A stretch of 64,000 nt of DNA. It comes from Aequorivita echinoideorum. GTDB lineage: Bacteria; Bacteroidota; Bacteroidia; Flavobacteriales; Flavobacteriaceae. Shown piece after piece: positions 7,268 to 17,547 of the stretch (position 1 is its first letter; the number at the start of each line of letters is the position of its first letter). Below the pieces are notes generated by a model that saw only the letters and a program-made list of their open reading frames with translations, ran no database searches and was not told the origin of the DNA. The DNA lies in NCBI RefSeq assembly GCF_018476645.1, contig NZ_JAHCTB010000004.1, forward strand, positions 310,001 to 374,000, given 5' to 3'. The translations under genes and the position numbers were made by a program.

Positions 7268-10200
7268 CTACTCATCAACCAAAACCCAATCTCCCTTATC
7301 CAAAAGTGGAATGGCTTGCTTAAATTTCATTTCCTTATTTTCACCGCTCATCACATTTTTGATGGTCACCTTTTCGTTACGGTTAATCTTAGGGCGCTCG
7401 CGGGTAATGGTTTCCGTAACCTGCTGGCGCTGCGGTTGTGTATTCCCGGCCGCTCTAGCCTGCGCGCTGCGCTCATCCATATTGGGTATTTCCTCTTTTT
7501 GCTCGCTCAGTTTTTCTTTCTGTTTCACTTCCCGCGCTTCTTGGAAAGCCTGTTGGTTTTCCTGCGGAAGCTCTCCTTTAAATAAGAATGAAATTACATC
7601 TTTATTTACTTTCTCAATCATCGCTTTAAAAAGCTCAAACGCTTCAAACTTATAAATAAGCAATGGATCTTTCTGCTCATGTACGGCAAGCTGAACCGAT
7701 TGTTTCAACTCGTCCATTTTTCGCAAATGCGTTTTCCAGGCATCGTCAATAATGGCGAGGGTTATATTTTTTTCAAAATCGTTTACCAATTGTTTCCCTT
7801 CGGTTTCATAAGCTTTTTCCAAGTCCGTAGCTACGTTCAATGTTTTTACGCCATCAGTGAATGGTACCAGAATTCGCTTGTATCTATCTTTCTGAGTTTC
7901 GTAAACATTCTTGATTACCGGGAAGGCCATTTCAGCATTACGGGCCATTTTGTTTTGGTAGTGCTCGTAGGCGGCTTTGTATATTTTTCCGGCAATCTCG
8001 CGGGCATCCATTTTTGAAAATTCATTTTCTGAAATAGGGGAGCTCATCGAGAAAAAACGGATCAATTCAAATTCAAAATTTTTGTAATCCTGCGCCATTT
8101 TATTGCTTTCTGCAACCACTTCAGCAGTGTCATAAATCATGTTTGCAATGTCCACACGAAGCCTTGCACCAAATAATGCGTGGTATCTGCGTTTGTAAAC
8201 CACCTCGCGTTGCGCATTCATTACATCATCATATTCAAGCAATCTTTTACGGATACCAAAGTTGTTTTCCTCCACTTTTTTCTGCGCGCGCTCAATGGAT
8301 TTTGAAATCATACTATGCTGAATAACTTCGCCTTCCTTCAGGCCCATACGGTCCATCATTTTGGCAATACGCTCACTCCCGAAGAGGCGCATCAAGTTAT
8401 CTTCCAAAGACACATAAAACTGTGAGCTTCCCGGATCTCCCTGTCGGCCGCTACGACCGCGTAACTGTCTGTCCACGCGGCGGCTGTCGTGACGCTCCGT
8501 ACCCACAATGGCAAGTCCTCCCGCATCTTTTACTTCCTTGCTCAACTTAATATCCGTACCACGGCCCGCCATATTGGTAGCAATGGTCACAATTCCGCTT
8601 TTTCCGGCTTCGGCAACAATATCTGCCTCGCGTTTGTGCAATTTTGCGTTCAATACATTATGCGGAATGTTTTTGATACTCAACATCCGGCTCAATAACT
8701 CTGAAATTTCAACGGAAGTGGTACCAATAAGCACTGGTCTTCCTGCATGCGAGAGTGCGACAACTTCTTCCGCAACGGCGTTGTACTTTTCTCTTTTTGT
8801 TTTGTAGATTTTGTCCTCGCGGTCGTGGCGCGCAATGGGTCTGTTGGTTGGTATTTCAACAACATCCAGCTTGTAGATTTCCCAAAGTTCCCCTGCCTCA
8901 GTGACTGCTGTACCCGTCATCCCCGAAAGTTTGCGGTACATTCTAAAGTAATTTTGAAGTGTAACGGTAGCGAATGTTTGTGTGGCAGCTTCAATTTTCA
9001 CATTTTCCTTGGCCTCAATTGCTTGGTGAAGCCCATCGCTGTAACGGCGGCCGTCCATGATACGCCCAGTCTGCTCATCCACAATCATTACTTTATTTTC
9101 CATGACCACATACTGCGTGTCTTTTTCAAATAAAGTATATGCTTTCAGCAATTGATTCATCGTATGAATTCGCTCACTTTTAATGGCGAAATCACGGAAA
9201 AGCTCTTCTTTTTTGGCGATTTCTTCTTCTTTGGAAAGCCCTTTACCTTCAATCTGCGCAATAGCTGTTCCTATTTCTGGCATTACGAAGAAATCTGGGT
9301 CATTTTCACCGGAAAGGTAATTCACCCCTTTATCGGTAAGTTCTATCTGATTGTTTTTTTCATCGATAACAAAATAAAGCTCGGCGTCAACCTTCGGCAT
9401 TTCGCGGTTGTTGTCGCTCATATAATGGTTTTCCGTTTTCTGAAGAATTTGGCGAACGCCTTCTTCGGAAAGAAATTTTATAAGTGCTTTATTCTTTGGA
9501 AGTCCGCGATATACACGAAGCAATTGGAATCCGCCTTCTTTTTGATCACCATCCTTGATAAGTTTTTTCGCTTCAGAAAGAACACCTGTTAAATATCTCC
9601 GCTGCACTTCAACAATGTCGTGGATTTTCGGCTTCAATTCATTGAATTCGTGGCGGTCACCTTCAGGCACCGGACCAGAGATGATCAAGGGCGTACGCGC
9701 ATCATCAATCAATACCGAATCCACCTCATCCACAATGGCGTAATGGTGCGGGCGCTGTACAAGATCGTCTGGGGAATGTGCCATGTTATCGCGCAGATAA
9801 TCAAAACCAAACTCATTATTGGTTCCATAGGTAATATCTGCCATATATGCCTTTCTACGGGCCGCAGAATTGGGACGGTGATTGTCAATACAATCTACGC
9901 GCATTCCGTGGAACTCGAACAAAGGCGCCATCCAAGCGCTATCACGCTTTGCCAAATAATCATTCACCGTTACAAGGTGCACGCCGTTTCCGGCAAGGGC
10001 GTTGAGGTACATAGGCAAGGTGGCAACTAGGGTTTTACCTTCCCCAGTTTGCATTTCGGCAACTTTCCCTTCGTGAAGGGCGACACCACCAATCAGCTGA
10101 ACATCATAATGGAGCATATCCCACGTTACTTCTTTTCCGGCGGCATCCCAAGAGTTTTGCCAAATTGCTTTTTCCCCTTCAAGCGCAACGTATTCCTTTT

Positions 10201-10627
10201 CTGCGGAAATTTCACGGTCGTACGGATTTGCGGTAACGGTAAGGGTTTCATTTTCCTTGAAGCGTTTTGCGGTTTCCTTCATTACGGCGAAGGCTTCGGG
10301 AAGAATTTTTGTAAGTGTAGCTTTTTCAACCTCGTACCTATCGTCTTTTAGCTTATCGATCTGGTTGTAAAATTCTTCTTTTTTATTGATGTCCTGCTCT
10401 TCGTGTGATTGCTTCTCAAGACTATCAATCTGGTCCTGAATATCTTTTTGGGCGTCTTTTATTTCTTTTCTGAAAAAATCTGACTTGGCACGAAGTTCAT
10501 CGTGGGAAAGCTTTTGGAGCGCCTCTTCGTGTTTTTTTATTTCATTTACAAGAGGCTGGATCTGGCTGATATCCTTTTTTGATTTATCTCCTACGAAAAT
10601 TTTTAATACGTTATCTAATATTCCCAT
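7268..10627 (-). CDS. secA: Preprotein translocase ATPase SecA
   Basis: A 1119-residue motor ATPase that drives proteins through SecYEG. Walker A GEGKT is at residues 195-199, DEVD of Walker B sits in [19 protein letters not shown], and [26 protein letters not shown] is motif VI. The protein is longer than E. coli SecA (901 residues). Much of the excess is an N-terminal charged coiled insertion (about residues 50-150), as is usual in Bacteroidota. The C-terminus ends in [17 protein letters not shown] and lacks the Cys-rich zinc-binding SecB motif. The gene is single, with its own promoter and terminator. Confidence 0.98.
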   Translation of the reverse strand: MGILDNVLKIFVGDKSKKDISQIQPLVNEIKKHEEALQKLSHDELRAKSDFFRKEIKDAQKDIQDQIDSLEKQSHEEQDINKKEEFYNQIDKLKDDRYEVEKATLTKILPEAFAVMKETAKRFKENETLTVTANPYDREISAEKEYVALEGEKAIWQNSWDAAGKEVTWDMLHYDVQLIGGVALHEGKVAEMQTGEGKTLVATLPMYLNALAGNGVHLVTVNDYLAKRDSAWMAPLFEFHGMRVDCIDNHRPNSAARRKAYMADITYGTNNEFGFDYLRDNMAHSPDDLVQRPHHYAIVDEVDSVLIDDARTPLIISGPVPEGDRHEFNELKPKIHDIVEVQRRYLTGVLSEAKKLIKDGDQKEGGFQLLRVYRGLPKNKALIKFLSEEGVRQILQKTENHYMSDNNREMPKVDAELYFVIDEKNNQIELTDKGVNYLSGENDPDFFVMPEIGTAIAQIEGKGLSKEEEIAKKEELFRDFAIKSERIHTMNQLLKAYTLFEKDTQYVVMENKVMIVDEQTGRIMDGRRYSDGLHQAIEAKENVKIEAATQTFATVTLQNYFRMYRKLSGMTGTAVTEAGELWEIYKLDVVEIPTNRPIARHDREDKIYKTKREKYNAVAEEVVALSHAGRPVLIGTTSVEISELLSRMLSIKNIPHNVLNAKLHKREADIVAEAGKSGIVTIATNMAGRGTDIKLSKEVKDAGGLAIVGTERHDSRRVDRQLRGRSGRQGDPGSSQFYVSLEDNLMRLFGSERIAKMMDRMGLKEGEVIQHSMISKSIERAQKKVEENNFGIRKRLLEYDDVMNAQREVVYKRRYHALFGARLRVDIANMIYDTAEVVAESNKMAQDYKNFEFELIRFFSMSSPISENEFSKMDAREIAGKIYKAAYEHYQNKMARNAEMAFPVIKNVYETQKDRYKRILVPFTDGVKTLNVATDLEKAYETEGKQLVNDFEKNITLAIIDDAWKTHLRKMDELKQSVQLAVHEQKDPLLIYKFEAFELFKAMIEKVNKDVISFLFKGELPQENQQAFQEAREVKQKEKLSEQKEEIPNMDERSAQARAAGNTQPQRQQVTETITRERPKINRNEKVTIKNVMSGENKEMKFKQAIPLLDKGDWVLVDE

Positions 10628-10727
10628 GATTGTTTACTTTGTTAAGAGCGTTCTCTAAAACAGCCCTAATTATTTTTTGAATGCCGCTAAGCAACATTGA
10701 TTATAAACTTTGCAAAATGCCTGATTA

Positions 10728-10735
10728 CAAAAATA
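10728..10735 (-). promoter_or_regulatory. Possible secA promoter -7 box
   Basis: On the minus strand TATTTTTG fits the Bacteroidota -7 consensus TANNTTTG, about 100 nt before the secA ATG. No clear -33 TTG is seen at the expected distance, so the call is tentative. Confidence 0.35.
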
Positions 10736-10823
10736 CGATTCTAGGCTATTATTCGTAAATTATGAAATCTTCATTTTAAGTTGAAAATTTACATATATGG
10801 TAAATTATACTTTTTAAATAAAA

Positions 10824-10846
10824 AAAAGTCTCCCAAAGAGACTTTT
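10824..10846 (-). terminator. Terminator of the DUF2795 gene
   Basis: AAAAGTCTC (10824-10832) pairs perfectly with GAGACTTTT (10838-10846) around a 5-nt loop. The A run at 10821-10827 becomes a T tract on the minus strand. Confidence 0.8.
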
Positions 10847-10881
10847 AATTTTGATTTATTCTGATACCCAATTAATTGGGA

Positions 10882-11103
10882 TTAATATTCGTCCTCATTC
10901 CACAGATAGTCATCATCTGTTGGATAGTCTGCCCAAATTTCCTCAATAGAGTCATAAGAGTCTCCTTCATCCTCAATTGCCTGAAGGTTTTCCACTACTT
11001 CTAGCGGGGCACCGGTCCTGATCGCGTAATCTATCAACTCATCTTTTGAAGCCGGCCAGGGCGCATCACTTAAGTAGGATGCCAATTCTAATGTCCAGTA
11101 CAT
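10882..11103 (-). CDS. DUF2795 family protein
   Basis: A 73-residue acidic protein: MYWTLELASYLSDAPWPASKDELIDYAIRTGAP, then EVVENLQAIEDEGDSYDSIEEIWADYP. The WPASKDELIDYA and LEVVENLQ pattern is the DUF2795 domain, widespread and almost invariant in Bacteroidota. Its function is unknown; it may bind protein or nucleic acid. It is single, with its own terminator, and separated by about 180 bp from the adenosyltransferase gene upstream. Confidence 0.9.
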   Translation of the reverse strand: MYWTLELASYLSDAPWPASKDELIDYAIRTGAPLEVVENLQAIEDEGDSYDSIEEIWADYPTDDDYLWNEDEY

Positions 11104-11286
11104 AACACTTAGGTTTTAATTTTCTGCAAAAGTAATTTTTTAGATTAAAAAGTCAAGAAAAATCGTAATTATTTCTGCTATATTTTAAAGAACGTTCATT
11201 GGTTTAAATACTAACCTTAAAAAACCATTTTCTAAATTCTTTATGCAAAGAAAATTTCAATTGATTAAAGGCAGTTAAGCCGTTAG

Positions 11287-11859
11287 CTAAAGCTTTTGCG
11301 GAATCCATTGTATTTCCTCAGCTTGCTGGTCTTTTGACAATTTCCGTGCCAGCACAAATAGGTAATCAGACAATCTATTCAAATATTTTAAAACAGTGCT
11401 TTCAACGGGCTGTTCTTCATTTAACCGTGAAGTCCAGCGTTCTGAGCGACGGCAGATACAGCGTGCTACGTGACAATATGACACCACCGTATTACCGCCG
11501 GGCAAAATAAAATGTGTCATTTCTGGTAATGCATCATTCATCTTGTCCATTTCTGTCTCCAGTAATGTAATATCATCCTCCGTAATCTTCGGGATGTTTA
11601 AGCGCTCTTTTCCGTTTTTGAGAACGGCCTTTGCCGGATCTGTTGCCAAAATGGCTCCAAGTGTAAAAAGGCGATCCTGTATATGAACCAATATTTCCTT
11701 ACTGCGAGCGTCAATTTGTTGACTGCGGATCAATCCCAAATATGAATTTAATTCATCCACGGTTCCATAACTTTCAATACGGATGCTGTGTTTTGGAACG
11801 CGAGTTCCGCCAAAGAGGGCCGTAGTGCCAGCGTCGCCGGTTTTGGTATATATTTTCAT
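11287..11859 (-). CDS. ATP:cob(I)alamin adenosyltransferase, PduO/MMAB type
   Basis: A 190-residue enzyme that makes adenosylcobalamin from cob(I)alamin and ATP. The N-terminal KIYTKTGDAGTTALFGGTRVPK is the ATP-binding signature. SYGTVDELNSYLGL and HVARCICRRSERW (the arginine-rich active-site helix) complete the family pattern. Length is standard. It supplies the cofactor of methylmalonyl-CoA mutase, whose chaperone MeaB is encoded about 9 kb away. It has no close operon partner. Confidence 0.95.
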   Translation of the reverse strand: MKIYTKTGDAGTTALFGGTRVPKHSIRIESYGTVDELNSYLGLIRSQQIDARSKEILVHIQDRLFTLGAILATDPAKAVLKNGKERLNIPKITEDDITLLETEMDKMNDALPEMTHFILPGGNTVVSYCHVARCICRRSERWTSRLNEEQPVESTVLKYLNRLSDYLFVLARKLSKDQQAEEIQWIPQKL

Positions 11860-11983
11860 TGTTTTTAAAATTTTTAGGAATTATGGTAACGCAAATTTAC
11901 AAATAACGAAAAGAAACACCATGAATTGTCTACATTCGTACCGCTACACTACACTGAAACTGAACACTGCCCCTGTAAACTTT

Positions 11984-12130
11984 TTAGGGTTTTTCTCTCT
12001 CTCGTTCTTTTTTACGCTCATAATAGCTGCTTCGAAAATTTCGATTGCGGCGCTGGCGCTGGTTGGCTGCATTGCGCCTGTTCCAAAGAAAAATTGCGAA
12101 TAAAACGATTGCGATACCTAATAAAAACAT
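11984..12130 (-). CDS. 48-residue single-span membrane protein
   Basis: A short gene: ATG at 12128-12130, TAA at 11984-11986. The product begins MFLLGIAIVLFAIFLWNRRN, one clear membrane helix. A very basic, Gln/Arg-rich cytoplasmic tail follows (QRQRRNRNFRSSYYERKKEREREKP). The hydrophobic start, positive-inside tail and position in a gap between minus-strand genes argue for a real gene. No family was recognised. Confidence 0.5.
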   Translation of the reverse strand: MFLLGIAIVLFAIFLWNRRNAANQRQRRNRNFRSSYYERKKEREREKP

Positions 12131-12257
12131 TATGTAGTTTAAATGGATGAAATTTTTTTTCCAAAGATAGAACAGAGAAATGTAAAAGGTAAACCCATGA
12201 AATGAAAACTAAAAACTGGAAGTTAGGATTTACGAATTATTGAAATTGATTCACTGC

Positions 12258-12965
12258 TCACTGTGCGTGTCCACTGCCCACTTCTTTTTTTGTGTCACTT
12301 TCAACCACACCATCCCGAAGCCTTATAATCCTATGGGCGTGTTCGGCGATTTCTTCTTCGTGCGTGACAAGGATTACGGTATTTCCCGCGTGGTGAATTT
12401 CATCAAAAAGCTTCATAATTTCCACTGAAGTTTTTGAATCCAGATTTCCCGTAGGTTCATCGGCTAAAATGATGGACGGTTTGTTGACCAAAGCTCTGCC
12501 AACCGCCACACGTTGCCGCTGTCCGCCAGAAAGTTGATTTGGCTTGTGGTCCATTCTATCGGCAAGTCCCACATTTGTTAAAACTTCTTTGGCGCGCTCC
12601 GTTCTTTCCGCTTTTGAAGCACCCGCGTAAATCATGGGCAGCGCAACATTTTCCAAGGCGGTAGTACGGGGGAGAAGGTTAAAAGTTTGAAACACGAAGC
12701 CAATTTCTTTGTTTCTGATGTCCGCAAGCTCGTCATCCGTCATGTTGCTTACATCTTTTCCGTTAAGTTCGTAACTGCCGGATGTAGGCGTGTCAAGACA
12801 TCCCAAAAGATTCATGAGAGTAGATTTCCCGGAACCGGATGGCCCCATGAGCGCAACGTATTCGCCGCGCTCTATATCGAGGTCAATTCCTTTTAAAACT
12901 TTAACTATTTCATTTCCCAGAGGAAAATCGCGAGTAATGTTTCTGATTTTTATTACTAAACTCAT
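12258..12965 (-). CDS. ABC transporter ATP-binding protein, MacB/LolD type
   Basis: A 235-residue nucleotide-binding subunit. Walker [10 protein letters not shown] is near residue 41, the signature [33 protein letters not shown] carries Walker B, and the switch His is in ILVTHEEE. The DEPTGNLDS form groups it with MacB/LolD/FtsE-like ATPases that work with lipoprotein-release or mechanotransmission permeases. No permease is adjacent, so it may serve a distant FtsX/MacB-like partner. The last eight residues (VGSGHAQ region) are encoded by 7-bp periodic intergenic-type sequence and are probably an accidental tail. Confidence 0.9.
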   Translation of the reverse strand: MSLVIKIRNITRDFPLGNEIVKVLKGIDLDIERGEYVALMGPSGSGKSTLMNLLGCLDTPTSGSYELNGKDVSNMTDDELADIRNKEIGFVFQTFNLLPRTTALENVALPMIYAGASKAERTERAKEVLTNVGLADRMDHKPNQLSGGQRQRVAVGRALVNKPSIILADEPTGNLDSKTSVEIMKLFDEIHHAGNTVILVTHEEEIAEHAHRIIRLRDGVVESDTKKEVGSGHAQ

Positions 12966-13011
12966 TGGCTAATTCAATATGTTTTATAGGACGCAACTAT
13001 TTTAGTGTTGT

Positions 13012-13057
13012 TACAATCGAAATAAATAAAACTATAAATTCATTTATTTCGATTGTA
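13012..13057. repeat. Perfect 16-bp inverted repeat in a divergent intergenic region
   Basis: TACAATCGAAATAAAT at 13012-13027 is repeated in inverse orientation at 13042-13057 with a 14-nt loop. It lies between the start of the ABC ATPase gene (minus) and the PH-domain gene (plus). No T run follows on either strand, so it is not a typical terminator. It could be an operator or a folded 5' leader. Confidence 0.85.
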
Positions 13058-13166
13058 GCTCGTCTATTCCCATATTTGTTTATAACAAAGTTTTCTACAA
13101 TCCTCATATTTATTGTGGTGCAAATCTTTATAGTATTATATTTAAAAAATATAAAGAGACAAAAAA

Positions 13167-13544
13167 ATGAGCATTTTAGGAAAAATATTGGGCAATGCCA
13201 GCGAGGTGGCTCCGGAAAAGTTAAACGAAAAATACGCGCGCCTTCTAGTTAAAGACGAGACGGTAGAGCTGGGATTTACCTTGCTTCGCGATGTATTTAT
13301 GTTTACCAACAAAAGACTTATTTTAGTTGATGTTCAAGGATTAACGGGGAGCAAGGTGGAGTATAAAAGTATGCCCTACAAGAATATTTCAAGATTTTCC
13401 CTTGAAACGGCAGGAACATTTGATCTGGACGCAGAATTGAAAATTTGGATTTCTAGCGAGGACACTCCAACTGTAAGTAAAAAATTCAATAAAAGTATTG
13501 ATGTCTATGCGGTCCAAAGGTATTTAGCCTCTAAAGTTATGTAG
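13167..13544 (+). CDS. PH domain-containing protein (bPH_1/DUF1696, YvbH-like)
   Basis: A 125-residue protein made of one bacterial pleckstrin-homology domain. MSILGKILGNASEV is followed by ETVELGFTLLRDVFMFTNKRLILVDVQGLTGSKVEYKSMPYKNISRFSLETAGTFDLDAELKIWI, which matches the bPH_1 family closely, including FTNKRLILVD. The family forms ring-like oligomers in structures of homologues; its cellular role is unclear. The gene is monocistronic or leads into the DUF4251 gene 41 bp downstream. Confidence 0.88.
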   Translation: MSILGKILGNASEVAPEKLNEKYARLLVKDETVELGFTLLRDVFMFTNKRLILVDVQGLTGSKVEYKSMPYKNISRFSLETAGTFDLDAELKIWISSEDTPTVSKKFNKSIDVYAVQRYLASKVM

Positions 13545-13585
13545 TCTGCTTGGCATAATAAATGTATTTAAATTCCAAAAAAATT

Positions 13586-14080
13586 ATGAAAAAATATCTT
13601 TTTATTATCAGCTGCATTTTGACATTTGGAAATATGTGGTCGCAAGAAAGTGATTCCGAAAAAAATCTGAGTGTACAAAATAATATAGAATCCGTAATCA
13701 ATTCAGATAAATTTCAATTTATTGGTTTCACAGCACTTCCCATGGGTTGGGCTCCGGTAGATCTGGGTTCAAATATTAATTCAATAGTTTTTTCTGAAGA
13801 ATTGATTGTGAGCAATATGCCTTACTATGGTAGGGGGTGGGCCGGCGGTGGGTTCTCCAATGACAGAGGCGTGGTATTCACTGGTGCTCCATCAGAATAT
13901 AATCTTGAAAAAACCAGCAAAGGTTATGAGCTTATTGCTAAAGTGGAAGCAAATGATGAAATTTTCACTATTTCACTTTCAGTTTCAAGAAATGGCAATG
14001 CAATGCTAACTATCAATAGTAGAAACCGAACCAGCATTACCTACCAAGGGCAGATTTCAAAAGTGAAAAAGGACGATTGA
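13586..14080 (+). CDS. DUF4251 family exported protein
   Basis: About 164 residues. The signal peptide MKKYLFIISCILTFGNMWSQ is followed by IESVINSDKFQFIGFTALPMGW and LIVSNMPYYGRGW, then NDEIFTISLSVSRNGNAMLTINSRNRTSITYQGQI, the features of DUF4251. The family is Bacteroidota specific and of unknown function. The ATG at 13586 is preferred to the one at 13562 because it begins a clean signal peptide. Its stop overlaps the next start by 4 bp, so the two genes are translationally coupled. Confidence 0.8.
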   Translation: MKKYLFIISCILTFGNMWSQESDSEKNLSVQNNIESVINSDKFQFIGFTALPMGWAPVDLGSNINSIVFSEELIVSNMPYYGRGWAGGGFSNDRGVVFTGAPSEYNLEKTSKGYELIAKVEANDEIFTISLSVSRNGNAMLTINSRNRTSITYQGQISKVKKDD

Positions 14081-14619
14081 TTGACGAAGAACATCCAATT
14101 TTATCCCAAATAGCGCTGGGCGGTGGTTGCCATTGGTGTACCGAAGCTGTTTTTCAATCATTGATTGGCGTACAAAGCGTTTCACAGGGCTTTGTGGCTT
14201 CTACGGGCGAAAATGAAAACTTTTCCGAAGCGATTTTAATTTCTTTCAAGAGTAAAGAAATTTCTTTGGAAACTCTTATTGAAATCCATTTACATACCCA
14301 TAAGAGCACAGTAAATCACAGGATGCGCAAAAAATATCGGTCTGCCATCTATTATTTTTCTGAAGTTCAGAAGACTGAATGTATTTCTATTCTGAAAAAA
14401 CTTCAAAATAGCTTTGATGACACGCTAATTACACAAATCTTACCTTTTCACCAGTTTCAATCTTCCCGTGAGGAACTTCTCAACTATTATTATTCTGATG
14501 TAAATCGTCCATTTTGCCAAAAATATATAAAGCCTAAGCTGCAATTGTTGCTAGATAAGTTTTCAGAAAATGTTTCATTTAGAACGAATGAGAAAAATCC
14601 AAATAAACTTCCTTTTTAA
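14077..14619 (+). CDS. msrA: Divergent peptide-methionine (S)-S-oxide reductase (MsrA-like)
   Basis: 180 residues. The active-site region ALGGGCHWCTEAVFQSLIGV (Cys18, Cys21) fits MsrA, but the usual Phe of GCFWC is His. The second conserved block reads HTHKSTVNHRMRKKYRSAIYYF instead of the usual NRQGxDxGxQYRSxIF, so the substrate pocket is altered. Cys18 aligns with the catalytic cysteine. The only plausible start is TTG at 14077, overlapping the stop of the DUF4251 gene (TTGA). It probably reduces oxidised methionine, but substrate range is uncertain. Confidence 0.75.
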   Translation: MIDEEHPILSQIALGGGCHWCTEAVFQSLIGVQSVSQGFVASTGENENFSEAILISFKSKEISLETLIEIHLHTHKSTVNHRMRKKYRSAIYYFSEVQKTECISILKKLQNSFDDTLITQILPFHQFQSSREELLNYYYSDVNRPFCQKYIKPKLQLLLDKFSENVSFRTNEKNPNKLPF

Positions 14620-14769
14620 AAATTCTTTGATTTTTACTTGAAAAAATCACTATATTTATTCCTAATCTCCTCTCTTACAGAACCTAAACTCTTTAATTTA
14701 TTTTTTACCGTGTTCAATTAAAGGTTTTGGTTTGCTGCATTTCTTTTTTAACTAACTAAAAAATTAAAT

Positions 14770-15990
14770 ATGGGAACAATTTATTTGGGAAGCTGCGATG
14801 CTGGCAGCTATCCCGCAGACCGAAAACAATTTTTAGCTTCTTATCACAAGGATGGGATTTTAGTGAATAAGGTTTCATTTCGCGATGATGATAGAACTAC
14901 ATGGCGATCTTTCAGACAGGAAAATGAAAGGAAAGTAGCTGAGCTTCAAACATTTTTATTCAAAGCAGGATTTATGCCAAGGGGCGTCGTAGATGGAGTC
15001 TTTGATTATGTTACACAGGCCGCTGCCAGATTGTTTCAGGAATATGTGCGGACCGTGGATCCACACGGTGATAAAATAATGGTTCCGGATGGAGTTGTAG
15101 GCAACATGACGATGAAACATGTTAACCGCTGGAAGGCTTCGGGGCTAATTTCAGATTGGGGAAAGGCCAGTGCTGCCAATCCTTCTGAAGAATATAGAAA
15201 TTGGATGAACTTGCTCAAAAAATCGAAAGAATATTACAAAAATAATCCGGGCCCTGTAATGAAGCATGTAAATTCACTTTCCAAAACTTATGCTACTTTA
15301 AAAGTCTCTGATTGGAATTTTGATTCTAATGAAATACATTTAATTGGTATTCGCCGAAAACAGGATGTAAGTGTGAACACACGGCAAAATGATGATCTAT
15401 TTATCCTGTTAATTAATGGAATGGTGTTTAAATTTTGGGGATCAACTGATCCTAGTTCCAGTATGGCGGGCAGAAAGGACGAACCATTTTTAGTGGAAGG
15501 ACAGCATAAATATCGATTTGGTTGGCATAAAATTTCAGATGAAAATAAAATATACCGAGCCCTAAAACCTTATGATTACAATGGCGTGATGGTGCTTCGT
15601 GACTGGAACAACGACAACGCAATGACCCCAGCAGACCTTAATAAACCCAATAGTATTCAAGTGAATAAAAGCATAAATATACACTGGTCTGGTATTGGTA
15701 CTTCAAATTTTTCGGCAGGGTGCCAGGTTATTGCCGCAAAAAGCTACATAAACCATAAGGATGAAGCAGTTGATTGTTCAAAATTTGCTTCGCGAAGCTA
15801 TAGCGAGTTGACAAGTACCGCAAAGAAAACGAAGGGAGCGTATAATGTGTTGGCAGATTTAATTGTCTGTTTTTCAAAAGCTGGCACCAACCATATTTAT
15901 TACACCCTTGGACGGGAAGAATCCATGAATCTTGACGCAAACTTCGGTGTGGATTACGTAAATAAAGCACTTCAAAAAATGAATCCATAA
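14770..15990 (+). CDS. Peptidoglycan-binding domain protein with a C-terminal hydrolase-like domain
   Basis: 406 residues without a signal peptide. Residues about 55-110 (KVAELQTFLFKAGFMPRGVVDGVFDYVTQAAARLFQEYV) form a PG_binding_1 domain. The C-terminal part contains NKSINIHWSGIGTSNFSAGCQVIAAKSYINH, where a His-Trp and a Ser-x-Gly-Cys motif resemble cell-wall amidase or L,D-transpeptidase-like active sites. Lack of an export signal recalls endolysin-like or effector-like proteins. No phage genes are near. The enzyme activity is inferred from motifs only. Confidence 0.65.
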   Translation: MGTIYLGSCDAGSYPADRKQFLASYHKDGILVNKVSFRDDDRTTWRSFRQENERKVAELQTFLFKAGFMPRGVVDGVFDYVTQAAARLFQEYVRTVDPHGDKIMVPDGVVGNMTMKHVNRWKASGLISDWGKASAANPSEEYRNWMNLLKKSKEYYKNNPGPVMKHVNSLSKTYATLKVSDWNFDSNEIHLIGIRRKQDVSVNTRQNDDLFILLINGMVFKFWGSTDPSSSMAGRKDEPFLVEGQHKYRFGWHKISDENKIYRALKPYDYNGVMVLRDWNNDNAMTPADLNKPNSIQVNKSINIHWSGIGTSNFSAGCQVIAAKSYINHKDEAVDCSKFASRSYSELTSTAKKTKGAYNVLADLIVCFSKAGTNHIYYTLGREESMNLDANFGVDYVNKALQKMNP

Positions 15991-16103
15991 CGTTTTTTAT
16001 ATTTTCTGAATAAACCCGGTTTTTGATTTCAATTGTTTTCCCGAAGCAGAAACTTCGCTTTTGCTTGTTTTTAAAACCTTACTTTTACGGCAAATAAACA
16101 GCG

Positions 16104-17453
16104 ATGGAATCTTTTAGCGAATTCAATATAAGCAAGCAACTTTACAATGCAGTAACCGATTTGGGTTTTGAACGGCCAACACCCATTCAGGAGCAATCTT
16201 TTTCGGTACTTATGTCTGGAGCTGATGTGGTGGGAATAGCGCAGACCGGAACGGGAAAAACATTAGCTTATATGCTTCCCGTGCTTCAAAATTTGCCCTT
16301 TTCAAAAGAAATCCATCCGCGTGTTTTGGTTCTCGTGCCCACGCGTGAGCTTGTACTGCAAGTGGTGGAGGAAATTGAGAAATTTTCAAAATATATGACG
16401 GTACGCACTATTGGCGTATATGGTGGCACCAATATCAATAGGCAAAAAGAAGCAGTGGCCAAAGGTGCGGATATTATCGTTGCAACGCCCGGCAGATTGT
16501 ATGATCTTGTGGTGAGCCGCGCGCTTCAACTTAAATCGGTTAAAAAAATGATAATCGATGAAGTGGACGTTATGCTGGACTTGGGATTTCGTTTTCAGCT
16601 TACCAATATTTTAGAACTACTTCCCAAAAAACGGCAGAATATTATGTTTTCTGCCACGATGACCGAAGAGGTAAATACGTTCATTCACGATTTTTTTATC
16701 ACTCCCACAACGGTATCGGTTGCCGTAAGTGGTACGCCTCTGGAAAATATTTCACAATCGGCCTACAAAGTTCCAAACTTTTATACCAAAGTAAACCTGC
16801 TTATCCATTTACTTCAGAAGGAACAAGAATTTTTAAAAGTGCTTGTTTTTGTGCCAAATAAGAAAAGTGCCGATTTGGTTTTTGAAATTTTGGATGATAT
16901 CTTCGGAAATGAAATTGCCGTTATCCATTCAAACAAAACACAGAATTACCGTATCCGTTCCATTGAAAATTTCAATGCCCAAAAAACGCGCGTGCTTGTT
17001 ACTACAGATGTTATGTCCCGAGGACTGGATCTGGATGCCATTACGCACGTTATCAATTTTGACGTACCTGCATTTCCCGAAAACTACATGCACCGTATTG
17101 GCCGAACGGGTAGGGCAGCACAGGAGGGGACTGCTATTTTGTTTTATTCCGAAAAAGAAATGGAATCAAAAGAACGCATCGAAAGATTGATGGGCCAGCA
17201 AATTGAAGAAGTTCCATTTCCTGCGGAAGTGGAAATTTCAAAAAAGCTTTCTGCGGAAGAACAGCCTCAAATCGTAGAAACAAATAACCCAAATGCGCGT
17301 GATGAGGATGCCGGGGAAGCTTTTCACGAAAAAAAGGAAAAAAACAAAAAGGAGAATCTTGGCGGTTCATACAAAAGGATAATTAAACAGAAGTACAAAA
17401 AACCCAAAACCAGAGGGGACAAAAACTACAACAAACGCAAAAGGGGCAAGTAG
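16104..17453 (+). CDS. DEAD-box ATP-dependent RNA helicase
   Basis: 449 residues with all core motifs: Q motif (FERPTPIQEQSF), motif I AQTGTGKT (46-53), Ia PTRELVLQ, motif II DEVD (152-155), III SAT, V TDVMSRGLD and VI HRIGRTGR. Motif II has Val instead of the usual Ala. The C-terminal tail is very basic (KRIIKQKYKKPKTRGDKNYNKRKRGK) and probably binds RNA. The likely role is RNA remodelling in ribosome assembly, decay or cold response; the exact subfamily cannot be assigned. Confidence 0.95.
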   Translation: MESFSEFNISKQLYNAVTDLGFERPTPIQEQSFSVLMSGADVVGIAQTGTGKTLAYMLPVLQNLPFSKEIHPRVLVLVPTRELVLQVVEEIEKFSKYMTVRTIGVYGGTNINRQKEAVAKGADIIVATPGRLYDLVVSRALQLKSVKKMIIDEVDVMLDLGFRFQLTNILELLPKKRQNIMFSATMTEEVNTFIHDFFITPTTVSVAVSGTPLENISQSAYKVPNFYTKVNLLIHLLQKEQEFLKVLVFVPNKKSADLVFEILDDIFGNEIAVIHSNKTQNYRIRSIENFNAQKTRVLVTTDVMSRGLDLDAITHVINFDVPAFPENYMHRIGRTGRAAQEGTAILFYSEKEMESKERIERLMGQQIEEVPFPAEVEISKKLSAEEQPQIVETNNPNARDEDAGEAFHEKKEKNKKENLGGSYKRIIKQKYKKPKTRGDKNYNKRKRGK

Positions 17454-17547
17454 TATCCGCATCATAAATACACGCATAAACTATTCTTATCATATATCAA
17501 TGGTCTAAACGTGATGAACACGTAATTTTACATTTCAAAAAAAAATT

